A DNA stretch of 64,000 bases, taken from contig CP048685.1 in NCBI GenBank assembly GCA_015698285.1, positions 3,408,060 through 3,472,059 of the forward strand, written 5' to 3'. Source of the DNA: Candidatus Nitronauta litoralis. Its GTDB lineage: Bacteria > Nitrospinota > Nitrospinia > Nitrospinales > Nitrospinaceae. The number at the start of each line of letters is the position of its first letter. Position 1 is the stretch's first letter. The notes under the pieces were generated by a model. That model saw only the letters and a list, made by a program, of their open reading frames with translations, was not told the origin of the DNA and did no database searches. Of this stretch, positions 17,669 through 26,322 are shown one piece after another. The translations under genes were made by a program, and so were the position numbers.

Positions 17669-18118
17669 AAAGGGGTCACCCATTAGCAGGCTCCGTGTCA
17701 ATGGACGAATGTGTCTTTTTCTTCCAGCAGTCCTTTCTACTGGAAATAGTTTTTCTAAGCAGGACGGAGCTATTTGCTACTCATACTGGTTTTCGTTCTG
17801 GTCGCCTCTCTTCTTAGATGCATTCACTTTGATCTGTTTCTTGGGGGGGCAGAAGCCCTATCTATTGGTGTAATTTGTGTGTAATCTTGCCTGGAATTCC
17901 TTAATATTTCCCATCATTTCTGGGAGTTTTAGAGAACTGCCAACATACACCAAAAAAAAAAGTATATAAAGGCTTTAAGAAGAATCTGAAACTAAAGGGA
18001 AAACCTGACTTGAACCCTTCTAATCGGTAGGTCGCAGGTTCGAAACCTGCCAGGCGCGCCACCTGCAAGTGTCGCAATAGTATTTAAATGCAGTCAAATA
18101 AAGATTTGACTCCTTTAC
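17669..18118 (+). repeat. Island repeat unit R2
   Basis: About 450 bp. It begins AAAGGGGTCACCCATTAGC and ends ATTTGACTCCTTTAC, so the ends are short inverted repeats (AAAGGGGTCA against TGACTCCTTT). Inside: GTGTAATTTGTGTGTAATC (a doubled GTGTAAT), GGGAGTTTTAGAGAACTGCC, GAAGAATCTGAAACTAAAGG, the tRNA-Arg fragment (18017-18061, with one G substitution in AATCGG), CACCTGCAAGTGTCGC and the palindrome at 18092-18111. No ORF of note. Confidence 0.88.
18017..18061 (+). other. 3' fragment of tRNA-Arg(UCU) in R2 (putative att core)
   Basis: Same 45-bp fragment as in R1, from CTTCTAA to GCGCGCCA, with CGG in place of CCG just after the anticodon loop and TTCGAAA in the T loop as in R1. R3 and R4 have TTCGAAT, so R1 and R2 form one subtype. 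Confidence 0.85.
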
Positions 18119-18145
18119 ATATTTAAACCCTAACTTTATACCTTG

Positions 18146-18550
18146 ATGGAAATAAAAGAAATTGAAATTCAAGATTCTAAGGGTAATAGAGAGATAGGTT
18201 TTTTTTCTATTTCTGACCAACCACCTTGGAAAAATGCATTCAATTCGCCTAGTATTGGAGAAGTACTAATTGAAGAATATGACTTATTTGAAGCAATGGT
18301 ATACTTGAGAAATTTCCTTAAAGAGAAGAACTATATTGTTTTATGTAATGGAGCACGAGCGGATGTTTTCCCCTCAGCTATGTCGAGAGACATGAGTCGT
18401 GGTAGAAAAGCTTATATTACAATTTTTGGACAACAAGGTAACCCTGAAAACTTGATAGATATTTTTGATTTTACTGAGCCTCACCTAATTTCTACACCTG
18501 AAGCCCAAGAAGAGTTTCACGAAAAATGGTTTAAATCTTTAGGGAAATGA
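18146..18550 (+). CDS. Hypothetical cassette protein (cassette 3)
   Basis: About 134 residues, not recognised. It begins 27 bp after the end of R2 with no toxin remnant in front. Composition is mixed alpha/beta (IEIQDSKGNREIGFFSISDQPPW, then YIVLCNGARADVFPSAMSRDMSRG, IDIFDFTEPHLISTPEAQEEFHEKWF). The 3' end is 4 bp from the next small gene, so the pair is an operon. It may be an immunity protein or other cargo. The ATG at 18146 is preceded directly by TTG; either could be used. Confidence 0.65.
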   Translation: MEIKEIEIQDSKGNREIGFFSISDQPPWKNAFNSPSIGEVLIEEYDLFEAMVYLRNFLKEKNYIVLCNGARADVFPSAMSRDMSRGRKAYITIFGQQGNPENLIDIFDFTEPHLISTPEAQEEFHEKWFKSLGK

Positions 18551-18554
18551 CCAA

Positions 18555-18755
18555 ATGGAACCCATTTCTCCAGATCCTGGTGAAATTGAAGAAGCTAAAA
18601 AATATCCCAATGGTTGGGTTTATAGAATTTCGGGTAGCTTTAAAGACGATGAAGCTATTCCTCCAGAGGCAGTGGTGGGTGCTTGGAAGGTCAATGATAG
18701 AGGTGAGATAAGCGGTGACTTTATACTTAACCCAAACTATAAAGCCAAGAAATAA
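18555..18755 (+). CDS. Small hypothetical cassette protein (cassette 3)
   Basis: 66 residues, not recognised. It has alternating short strands and a C-terminal GEISGDFILNPNYKAKK; the NPNY ending is a style I associate with small polymorphic-toxin immunity proteins, but this is only an impression. It starts 4 bp after the previous gene, and R3 begins 20 bp after its stop, so the cassette fills the space between two repeat units exactly. Confidence 0.6.
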   Translation: MEPISPDPGEIEEAKKYPNGWVYRISGSFKDDEAIPPEAVVGAWKVNDRGEISGDFILNPNYKAKK

Positions 18756-18775
18756 TCTAAATTTTAAGACAAAGT

Positions 18776-19235
<460 letters not shown>

Positions 19236-19246
<11 letters not shown>

Positions 19247-19433
19247 AATTGAATCGAGCTTTTTAAATGCGGGCTCTGGTTCAAGAGGGATTGTGTTTGG
19301 CGAATCTGGAAGAGTAGGTCATGTTTTTAATGTCACAAACCGGAATGGTAGAGTTTTTTTTCCAGATGGTCAAATTGGCGGGCCTGCTAGAATTGGCAAG
19401 TTCGATTTTTTTAGGTTTATGAGAACGGACTAA
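19236..19433 (+). pseudogene. C-terminal half of a papain-like (Tox-PL) toxin (cassette 4)
   Basis: 65 codons opening inside the junction motif, with no start codon. The peptide has GSGSRGIVFGESG, GHVFNVTNRNGRVFFPDGQIGGPA and ends FDFFRFMRTD. In polymorphic papain-fold toxins/deamidases the GHVFNV histidine and the DGQ aspartate are two members of the catalytic triad; the cysteine-bearing N-terminal half is missing. The following gene is an Imm35-type protein, a known partner of papain-like toxins. As it stands it cannot be active. Confidence 0.78.
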
Positions 19434-19447
19434 TTTAAGGGTAACCC

Positions 19448-19744
19448 ATGATTGACAAGGAATCAGCATATAGAGTTGCAAATGAATATTTAAGTGAGAG
19501 ATATGAAAGCCATATGCCTGTCACTATTCTTTCGGAATACACTATAGAGAAAAATTATGGTTGGCTCTTTTTCTATAACACGAAAAAATATTTGGAAACA
19601 AAAATCTTTAGAGATGGATTGGCGGGAAACGGGCCTCTTCTTGTGGAAAAATCTAATGGGAAGGTCACTGCGCTTGGTTCTTACACGTCACCAGAAGAAA
19701 TTATTAAAGATTTTGAACGAGAGAGAGGATTTAGTTCTGATTGA
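19448..19744 (+). CDS. Imm35-type immunity protein (cassette 4)
   Basis: 98 residues. The pattern YGWLFFYNTKKYLET, then GLAGNGPLLVEKSNGKVTALGSY and a final EEIIKDFERE fits immunity protein 35, a small cytosolic antitoxin that pairs with papain-fold or deamidase toxins by binding the toxin. ATG with AAGGGTAA upstream. It lies 14 bp after the toxin remnant. It looks intact although its cognate toxin is truncated. Confidence 0.82.
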   Translation: MIDKESAYRVANEYLSERYESHMPVTILSEYTIEKNYGWLFFYNTKKYLETKIFRDGLAGNGPLLVEKSNGKVTALGSYTSPEEIIKDFERERGFSSD

Positions 19745-19805
19745 ACTGCCATAAGTGCCTCATTGTAAAAAAAGGAAGAATTTCATTGTTTGTTGGGTGT
19801 GTAAG

Positions 19806-19832
19806 GGTAAAGGGATTAAATCTTTACTTGAC
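19806..19832 (-). repeat. Inverted copy of the junction motif
   Basis: The minus strand reads GTCAAGTAAAGATTTAATCC then CTTTAC, a degenerate copy of the motif that ends R1-R4 (AAAGATTTGACTCCTTTAC). It lies 60 bp after the Imm35 gene, in the opposite orientation. Confidence 0.55.
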
Positions 19833-19917
19833 TACAAGTTGAAACCCCGGTTATTTCTTTAAAGGTAACGTTTTTCCTGCCTATGACATTAAAGAACGTT
19901 GGCGCACACGCATTGCC

Positions 19918-20012
19918 TGTACAAAGCTAGTATTTGCCGAACAGTGGCCCTTGTTTGGTATGTGATTTAGGCGGCTATTTTAGCCGTCTATTTTTGTTTT
20001 TGTGATTCTCCT
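19918..20012 (-). mobile_element. Solo end of the IS481 element
   Basis: About 95 bp matching the left ends of the IS copies at 13282 and 25098 (TGTACAAAGCTAGTATTTGCC, AACAGTGGCCCTTG, GGCGGCTATTTTAGCCGTCT). It includes the last codons of the transposase and then departs into unrelated sequence, so the rest of the element has been deleted. Confidence 0.82.
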
Positions 20013-20032
20013 TTAAATTTTTATATTTTTTG

Positions 20033-20474
20033 AGTCAGTCGCCCGTCCGGCGAGGACCGGGACAAACTCGGTCGCATCACGAAGAAGACCGAGACGTTGA
20101 ACGGCACAACCACGCATGTGTACGATTATACCTATGACACGGCGGGTCGTCTGGATACGGTTACGAAGGACACTATTCTTCAAAACAACTACGAGTATGA
20201 CGATAACTCGAACCGGACAAGTATAGACGGCGGCACGACAACCAACGCGACTTATGACGATCAGGATCGGTTGACGACCTACGCGGGCAACAGCTATGCG
20301 TACACGGACAACGGGGAGCTATTCACAAAAACCGTTGCATCGGACGTAACCACTTACACCTACGATGTACTCGGCAACCTGCGCAACGTTGATCTGCCCA
20401 ACACGACGGATGATATAGAGTACCTCATTGACGGGCGTAATCGACGGATCGGAAAAAAAGTCGGCGCCAGTTAG
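20033..20474 (+). pseudogene. Rhs/YD-repeat core fragment (cassette 5)
   Basis: 147 codons of YD-repeat sequence with no N-terminus: YDYTYDTAGRLDTVTKD, YEYDDNSNRTSIDG, YDDQDRLTTYAGNSYAYTDNGEL, YTYDVLGNLRNVDLP and the core-terminal YLIDGRNRRIGKKV. The frame then stops (GAS, TAG), though the next frame resembles the continuation of an Rhs core, so there is a frameshift as well. This block is distinctly more GC-rich than the AT-rich cassettes around it. It shows that the orphan toxins derive, at least in part, from Rhs proteins. Confidence 0.88.
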
Positions 20475-20832
20475 GCTGGCTACAATTTCCAGCAAGGGGA
20501 GAAAGTTTTTTCAAGTTTGTTTGGACGGTTTAAAGGTGTTAAAAAAGTACCTAACCCTGATGGGAAATTGGGTAAGAGAAGCACCAGAGATCATATCGAT
20601 TCCGTTGCTACTGAAATGGAGAGGCGTGGCTTTAAAATAACTGGTGGTGGAAACAGGCACCCTGAGGAATTTCTTCCAGGACCAGGAGGTGGAGGGTAAA
20701 ACACTAAGAGTAAATACTGTCGATACTCGGGTTGACGGAATTTCTCTAACTACTAGGGAGTCTCGTAATGCGGCAAGAATAAGGTCGCAAACTCCCGGCG
20801 ATCACTTGTTATTGATACCAAAACCGAAGTAG
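20475..20832 (+). pseudogene. Decayed Rhs toxin domain (cassette 5)
   Basis: Two frames carry one toxin domain. The first gives GKRSTRDHIDSVATEME, RRGFKITGGGNRHPEEFLPGPGGG and stops at 20697-20699; the second continues GKTLRVNTVDTRVDGIS, LTTRESRNAARIRSQTPGDH, LLLIPKPK to 20832. In Rhs toxins of this type that I have seen, a segment of about 15 residues joins the two parts, so a small deletion with a frameshift is likely at about 20690-20700. The family is recognisable as a recurring Rhs C-terminal domain, but I cannot name its activity. Confidence 0.72.
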
Positions 20833-20842
20833 GTACAGGGAA

Positions 20843-21385
20843 ATGGCTAAAAGGCAACTTTCATTTTTTGCAACACGCAATGATCTTTCGAAAGTTTTGG
20901 AGGTGGTTGCATCTAGAACCCTATTTTGTTTCGCCTCTTATATGGACGATCAGGAGGGATTTCCTAAAATATATCGTTCTATTTTGGATTTGCCAAATTT
21001 ATCCGTTTCGGTCAATGGTGAACTAAACAGAGAAAATAGTTATTTGTTAATTGAAAATGGTGTGACTCCTAAAATAAGGCATATAGAACAAAGGAGAGGA
21101 GGGACAAGAAAGTTGTTTGATCAACTCTCTCACCCAGAAAGTGTATTGCTTAAACCTGGGGGTGTCATGGGAGAATTTGAGTGTATTATTGCAGGCCAGA
21201 TAGGCACAGTTTCAGACAATCAATGGTCGGGTGATTTATATAAGGACCTTTTGAGGGAATTTAAGAAGAGGTTTAAAAAGGTAAAAGCTTTTTATGTTGG
21301 TAGCTCGGCTATGGAAAAATTAGAAGCTGGAGTTCGTTTAACCTCAAATGTGAAGTCACCACCAGAGTATGACTTATCGCTCTAG
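20843..21385 (+). CDS. Candidate immunity protein of cassette 5
   Basis: 180 residues, no named family recognised. It begins MAKRQLSFFATRNDLSKVLEVV, has FASYMDDQEGFPKIYRSILDLPNL and a C-terminal FKKRFKKVKAFYVGSSAMEKLEAGVRLT. CAGGG lies upstream of the ATG, 10 bp after the decayed toxin. The length and position are those of Rhs immunity proteins. Intact reading frame although its toxin is broken. Confidence 0.7.
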   Translation: MAKRQLSFFATRNDLSKVLEVVASRTLFCFASYMDDQEGFPKIYRSILDLPNLSVSVNGELNRENSYLLIENGVTPKIRHIEQRRGGTRKLFDQLSHPESVLLKPGGVMGEFECIIAGQIGTVSDNQWSGDLYKDLLREFKKRFKKVKAFYVGSSAMEKLEAGVRLTSNVKSPPEYDLSL

Positions 21386-21410
21386 CCCAGTTTCACATAA
21401 AAGGAAGGGA

Positions 21411-21922
<512 letters not shown>

Positions 21923-21931
<9 letters not shown>

Positions 21932-22369
21932 GGCGCACCCTTCGCCGGTGCCCTGCAAGCCATAAAATTTGCTAGAATAGCCAATAAGGCGAGACAAGCT
22001 TTTAATACTTTCAAAAGAAGAAAGGTTGCTTTAGATACCAACGCAATTATTAAGAGATTGGAGGGTTCTCCTAGTGAAGTAAATGCTGTAATTAAGGCAA
22101 TTGATGGTCGAAGACCTATAATCTCTAGGACGGCAATAAAGGAGTTTAGCGCAAAAGGGGACATGAATGTCCTTCGTGAGTTTTTAACAACCCATGGAGG
22201 AAGAGTTGGCAAGGCGGGCTCCCGAGATTTAGTCGATAGACTAAAGAGGTCGGGAATAAAAAATAAGGATGCCATAATTACCGGATCAGCAATAAGGGAA
22301 AACGCCAAGTTGTTAACACGTGATGAAAAACTTCTTAAGAGAGTAGGCCCAATCGGGGAGTTATTTTAA
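21923..22369 (+). pseudogene. Orphan PIN-domain nuclease toxin (cassette 6)
   Basis: 148 codons opening inside the junction motif without a start codon; TTG at 22058 is the first possible internal start. It begins with a GC-richer pre-toxin linker (LYGAPFAGALQAIKFARIAN), then a PIN-type ribonuclease domain: VALDTNAIIKRLEG carries the first acidic residue, ISRTAIKEFSAKGD the next, and KDAIITGSAIRENAKLLTRDEKLL the C-terminal acidic pair. These fit the metal-binding tetrad of PIN RNases. The catalytic domain itself looks complete; what is missing is any delivery region or promoter. The TAA overlaps the next ATG (TAATG). Confidence 0.85.
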
Positions 22370-22692
22370 TGAGTGCTTTTAATACAGTTTTTGGAGAGAC
22401 CGATTGCCATCAATGTGGGGAAAAAGGTCAATTTGAAGTCCAGTTTAAATATGGCAGTACTTGGCAATTCGAATACAAACTAGGAGATAAAATTAAATGG
22501 GGAGGGAATGACAAAGGAAAACCTGAATATAAGAAAGTCCTTGTGGAAGGGTTTGGGGGGCCATGCCCTCATTGTGGTGCGAATGGCATTGAATTCGATG
22601 TATTGATTGAAAATAATCAAATTATAAGTATCAAGGCAATTGGATTTGAGAGGCCAACCGAAACAGATGATGGGTACGTGCTCCTTGAATAA
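22369..22692 (+). CDS. Zinc-ribbon candidate immunity protein (cassette 6)
   Basis: 107 residues. Two Cys pairs, CHQCG near residue 13 and CPHCG near residue 66, suggest a zinc ribbon; the rest is beta-rich (GQFEVQFKYGSTWQFEYKLGDKIKWGG). It starts inside the PIN toxin stop codon (TAATG), so the two are translationally coupled. The position indicates immunity to the PIN toxin; similar zinc-ribbon proteins follow some polymorphic toxins. No named family was assigned. Confidence 0.75.
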   Translation: MSAFNTVFGETDCHQCGEKGQFEVQFKYGSTWQFEYKLGDKIKWGGNDKGKPEYKKVLVEGFGGPCPHCGANGIEFDVLIENNQIISIKAIGFERPTETDDGYVLLE

Positions 22693-22701
22693 TTAAAGTA
22701 A

Positions 22702-22803
22702 CCAAATGAATTGTTTCCAAACCGAAGGGGTGGCGCAGAGCAATTTGAGCTACTTAGTGATATTCCTAAAGGAAAGTTTCTTGAAGGGGTGCCTTTTAGA
22801 TGA
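22702..22803 (+). pseudogene. C-terminal tail of a toxin (cassette 7)
   Basis: 33 codons with no start: PNELFPNRRGGAEQFELLS, DIPKGKFLEGVPFR, then TGA. The end overlaps the ATG of the next gene (ATGA), as in an intact toxin-immunity pair. No repeat unit separates it from cassette 6. The toxin type is not identifiable from so short a piece. Confidence 0.55.
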
Positions 22804-23035
22804 CCAGTATTAGCTATTCAGAAAATACTGTAAAAGCTGATGATGTTACAATTTCTTGTGAATATAAAGTTGATGACGCGTTTATCATTGAAGACACGGT
22901 CATCGTTTTATTGGATTCCGACGAAAAGTTAAAATTTAAGAACCAGGAGCAATTTAAAAACCTGTTTGGTTACAATTTGCAAGGCGAGCAATTATGGATC
23001 GCGGAGTTGTACTGCTCCCCTGTTTTCAAGACAGA

Positions 23036-23848
23036 TTAAGCGGCTAATTTGATTCTGTGTTCTTGTGGGCTGAGGTAGCCCAGTGCCGAGTGCGGTCGGG
23101 CCTGATTGTACTTGTCGATCCAGTCCGCAATCACCTCAAACGCATGGTCCATCGACTCGAACCTGTGGAGCCACACGCATTCCTCTTTTAACGTTCGGAA
23201 AAACCTCTCGATCATGCCATTCTGTTGCGGTGTGTACGGCGTGATGTATTCCTGCTTCACGCCGTGGTGATTCGCCACCCTGGTGAACACTTTTGATCCG
23301 AACACGAGGCCGTTGTCTGACCGAAGATCAAGCTTATGGCGTTTCGTAATCCTGCGTTGCCTCAATCCGTCTTCGAGTGCTGCCGCCGCAACTTTCGCCT
23401 TGCCGGATTTAGACAATCGCCAGCCGACCAACTCCCGGTCCGAACAATCGATCACTCCCGGCAGATGACACCAGCCATCCCGACCACAAAAAATATGCGT
23501 CACATCTATCGCCCAACGTTGATCCGGGTGCTGGGCTCTTGAGATCCATCCTTTAACACGCGGACGTTTTCCCTTCGACCGTTTGATCGCCTGCCAGTGA
23601 TTGAGTTTCACAATGCGATGCACCTTCTTGCGGTTCACCGGGATTCCCAGGCTCCGCCGTGCCATCGCGGTTAACCGACGCACGCCATAGGTCGGTTCTT
23701 CATCAATCACACGCTTCAGTTCCAACACTAACTCGGTGTCCATCTTCGCAGGCTGTGGTGAAGGCGGGCGATAGTAAAACGTTGAACGCGGCAACTCGAA
23801 CCAGCGACACAGCTTCGATACTGACACCAGACGACCTTCCTCTTGCAT
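23036..23848 (-). CDS. IS3-family transposase OrfB
   Basis: 270-residue DDE transposase. It has the HTH_21-like part (GVRRLTAMARRSLGIPVNRKKVHRI) and an rve core with WAIDVTHIF, LRSDNGLVFGS and QQNGMIERFFRTLKEE, the three acidic sites, and ends near NQARPHSALGYLSP. In this family OrfB is made as an OrfAB fusion by -1 frameshifting; AAAAAAG in the orfA end (about 23898-23905) fits that. Confidence 0.93.
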   Translation of the reverse strand: MQEEGRLVSVSKLCRWFELPRSTFYYRPPSPQPAKMDTELVLELKRVIDEEPTYGVRRLTAMARRSLGIPVNRKKVHRIVKLNHWQAIKRSKGKRPRVKGWISRAQHPDQRWAIDVTHIFCGRDGWCHLPGVIDCSDRELVGWRLSKSGKAKVAAAALEDGLRQRRITKRHKLDLRSDNGLVFGSKVFTRVANHHGVKQEYITPYTPQQNGMIERFFRTLKEECVWLHRFESMDHAFEVIADWIDKYNQARPHSALGYLSPQEHRIKLAA

Positions 23849-23862
23849 TCGGCTCTGAACGT

Positions 23863-24171
23863 TTAAGAGGCGTTCTCTTCCAACTCGATCAGAGCCTGCA
23901 ACTTTTTTCTGGCATCCAGTTCGAGGACCAACTCGCCAACCTTGGCCCGCAGGTCCTTCACCTCGCGCTCATGTAACGATTGCTCGCCTTTCGCACTCGT
24001 TTTCAATCCCTGTTCACCAGACTTTAAAAACTGATCCAGCCAGCCCTGAACCTCTGATTGCTTCAGGTCCTGAGACCGACAGATTTCTACCAGCGTTTTT
24101 TCACCTTTAATCAACTGCAATACCAAATCCGACTTACGCTTCGCCGTCCAGCGTTGAATTCCATTCTCCAT
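23863..24171 (-). CDS. IS3-family transposase OrfA
   Basis: 102-residue helix-turn-helix protein (WTAKRKSDLVLQLIKGEKTL, VEICRSQDLKQSEVQGWLDQF) followed by a leucine-zipper-like helix (REVKDLRAKVGELVLELDAR). It binds the IS ends and oligomerises. The A-AAA-AAG heptamer near its 3' end (Arg-Lys-Lys codons) is a standard -1 slippery site; after slipping the frame joins OrfB without a stop. Confidence 0.9.
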   Translation of the reverse strand: MENGIQRWTAKRKSDLVLQLIKGEKTLVEICRSQDLKQSEVQGWLDQFLKSGEQGLKTSAKGEQSLHEREVKDLRAKVGELVLELDARKKLQALIELEENAS

Positions 24172-24587
24172 CGTATGACTCCAGATAAGGGCTCACCAAA
24201 GGGAATACGATTCCCCATCTCCTCCGCCCCCTGTCTAAAGTGACGGGGCGGCTCCGATGGGAATCTTAGCTCCCTCAGAAACATTCATAAAACCACTTAT
24301 CACCTGTCCAGTCTTTTTGGGGGGCAGTATAGAGTTACCGACAGATAAAAAAAGGGATACTTATTACCAAATGAGCAAGGTAAGGAGTAAATTGCTCCCT
24401 TGGTCATTTTATTTGATGGCTGATTCGGTTTGTTCCTATAATTGCGAAATTGATATTGCTACGGGAAAAATTATAAAATCTGTTTTCAATAAATAATTTG
24501 TGCAGAGTACTGTTATCAAAAGGAAAAAGAATCCTTTCTTTCCTTGGTTGCATTTGATTTCAGCTATTCTTCTGAGTATAGAGCCCA

Positions 24588-24786
24588 AATCTTTTAGTGT
24601 AATTCGTGTGTAATCTTGCTTGGAATTCCCTGCTATTCCCCATCATTTCCCAGAAATATAGAGAACTGACAAAACACTCCAAACCTTATGATATAAATAC
24701 GTTAGGAAGAATCAAGAACTAAAGTGAAAACCTGAATTGAATATTTGTAATCAGTAGGTCGGGGGTTCGACTCCTCTCACCGGCTC
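24588..24786 (+). repeat. Divergent repeat unit R5 fused to a tRNA-Thr 3' end
   Basis: About 200 bp matching the inner part of R4: TTTTAGTGTAATTCGTGTG, TAATCTTGCTTGGAATTCCC, ATAAATACGTTAGGAAGAATC, AAGTGAAAACCTGAATTGAA. From 24744 it carries a different tRNA end and then unrelated DNA; there is no CACCTGCAAGTG block or terminal palindrome. Confidence 0.8.
24744..24786 (+). other. 3' fragment of tRNA-Thr(UGU) in R5 (putative att core)
   Basis: Anticodon loop TTTGTAA, stem strand TCAGT, T arm GGGGG-TTCGACT-CCTCT and acceptor strand CACCGGC; no CCA is encoded. As in R1-R4 the tRNA similarity begins at the anticodon loop and the 5' half is absent. The isoacceptor assignment is by loop sequence only. 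Confidence 0.7.
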
Positions 24787-25097
24787 TTTAAAAACAATGG
24801 TCTGTTAGTATTGTTCTTAAGGTTGAATTATATTAATAGGCATATAATAGGCGAATATTACTCAATATAGGATCCTGCGCCCTGTAGCTAAAATAAATAG
24901 GGCCAAGTTCGTTTAGGTGTTCGTAACCGGTGAAGTCGCGGTTGGTGGTGCTGTTATGGGTAGGGATTGTCCGTGTGTCACCCAGTTAGTGTTGCAACCG
25001 AGTCCATAGAATGAAAACCGTTTGATGTTGATCATCCAGAACCTATCAACATACATGAAGAGATCGAATATCATGATAAAGGAATTTACGGAAAATG
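24787..25097. other. Right part of the island, no gene recognised
   Basis: About 310 bp. A short open stretch (FVTGEVAVGGAVMGRD at about 24917-24965) could be a degraded membrane or Rhs-linker segment, but it has no start and ends quickly. Nothing else is recognised before the IS481 copy at 25098. Confidence 0.4.
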
Positions 25098-26322
25098 TGT
25101 ACAAAGCTAGTATTTGCCGAACAGAGGCCCTTGTTGGGTATTGGATTTAGGCGGCTATTTTAGCCGTCTTTTTTATTTTTTGCTCCTGTATTTTATCTGG
25201 TTTTGGAAGACCTTCCTTGAAGACTGTTTCCGGTGTCCTGCCGTTCATATTTCTGCCCTGATGAGGACGCTTAGTGTTGTAGTGGATGAAGTAGGTGTCG
25301 AGGTCCTTCTGCATTTCCTTAACGGACTCGTACCACTTCTTTCTTCCCATGATGCGGAAGTGTTCATCGAGTAGTGTTCGATGGAGACGTTCAACAAAGC
25401 CGTTGCTCTGGGGACGACGTACTTTTGTGGTGCGGTGTTCGATCTGTTCTAACTGCAAAAACAGTTCGTAAGGGTTGCGGTCTTTTCGTCCGCAGAACTC
25501 TCTGCCATTGTCACTGAGGATAGTCGTGATCCTGGCATCGTGAGATTCAAAGAACGGGAGTACCTCGTTGTTAAGCGTCTGGACTGCGGTGACCGGCAAC
25601 TTGCTGGTGTAGAGCCTTCCCCAGGCGTATCGGCTGTAACAGTCGATGACATTTTGCAGGTACACACGGCCTACGCCTTTCAAGGTTCCGACCATGAAGG
25701 TGTCGACGGCTACCAGGTCACCAGTGTGCCGGGTTTCGATATGACGTTCCCGGAACTCCGGACTGAACCTTTCTAACGCACGAATCTGATCTTCGGTCAG
25801 GTCGATCTTCTTGCCCTTGATCGATTGTTCCAATCTCAGGAAGCGTTGATGTTTCTGTAGCAGGTTGTGCCGACTCCACACACCCCGGACACCACCCGAG
25901 GAAACGTTGATTCCGGAAAGCATCAGGTCCTGGGCAACGCGCAGGCATCCATGGGAGGGATGTTTAAGAGAATATTCGAGAACCGCCTTCTCAATCTCTT
26001 CTGAAACCCGATTGGGATGAGGGCTTTTAGCTCCCGGCAGACGGTCAATAAGACCCTCAGCACCATAGGTCTGGTAGTTTCTTCGTATCTCGTAGAACTG
26101 GGTGCGGGAATACCCCATGATTTTGCAGGCTTTGCTGACGTTACCCAGTTCACTTGCCAGCTCTAGCATGGACAGTTTCCTTCGTGCTACCTTGTTCACG
26201 GTGGTCATTGGATTCTCCTTGTCGAGTAGGTTCGTAAGCGTTAGACACTTACAATTTACCCAATCAAGGGCCAATGACCACTTTCTTTTCAAAAATGATC
26301 AACTGTCAGTCAATTACTGGCA
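25098..26322 (-). mobile_element. IS481-family insertion sequence, copy 2
   Basis: About 1.22 kb, same orientation as copy 1 at 13282 and nearly identical over its length, including both ends (left TGTACAAAGCTAGTATTTGCC, right ...CAACTGTCAGTCAATTACTGGCA). It forms the right edge of the island, 195 bp before the coiled-coil gene. No target duplication evident. Confidence 0.83.
25147..26208 (-). CDS. IS481-family transposase (copy 2)
   Basis: 353 residues from the ATG at 26208, chosen for its GGAG site 8 bases upstream; the open frame extends to 26292 without better support. Same domain order as copy 1 (HTH LELASELGNVSKACKIMGYS; DDE core AVDTFMVGTLKGVG, ILSDNGREFCGR, PQSNGFVERLHRTLLDE). Only scattered substitutions separate it from copy 1, so it is probably functional. 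Confidence 0.93.
   Translation of the reverse strand: MTTVNKVARRKLSMLELASELGNVSKACKIMGYSRTQFYEIRRNYQTYGAEGLIDRLPGAKSPHPNRVSEEIEKAVLEYSLKHPSHGCLRVAQDLMLSGINVSSGGVRGVWSRHNLLQKHQRFLRLEQSIKGKKIDLTEDQIRALERFSPEFRERHIETRHTGDLVAVDTFMVGTLKGVGRVYLQNVIDCYSRYAWGRLYTSKLPVTAVQTLNNEVLPFFESHDARITTILSDNGREFCGRKDRNPYELFLQLEQIEHRTTKVRRPQSNGFVERLHRTLLDEHFRIMGRKKWYESVKEMQKDLDTYFIHYNTKRPHQGRNMNGRTPETVFKEGLPKPDKIQEQKIKKTAKIAA

Larger units (their letters stand above)
23009..24331 (-). mobile_element. IS3-family insertion sequence with 5-bp target duplication
   Basis: About 1.32 kb with two overlapping-frame genes on the minus strand. The ends are inverted: TACTGCTCCCC on the left and GGGGGGCAGTA on the right. GAGTT at 23004-23008 and 24332-24336 is the target duplication, confirmed because removing the element restores the host gene frame. 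Only one copy in the window. Confidence 0.88.
22800..24496 (+). pseudogene. Immunity gene split by an IS3-type insertion (cassette 7)
   Basis: The frame from ATG at 22800 (MTSISYSENTVKADDVTISC, then FGYNLQGEQLWIAEL) reaches the insertion at 23008 and then ends in IS sequence. Downstream, 24332-24496 encodes ELPTDKKRDTYYQMSK, LLPWSFYLMADS and EIDIATGKIIKSVFNK. Removing 23009-24331 and one copy of the 5-bp duplication GAGTT joins the halves in frame as WIAE-LPTDKK, a 122-residue protein. The insertion is therefore clean and the ancestral immunity gene can be read directly. Start is coupled to the toxin tail (ATGA). Confidence 0.85.
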
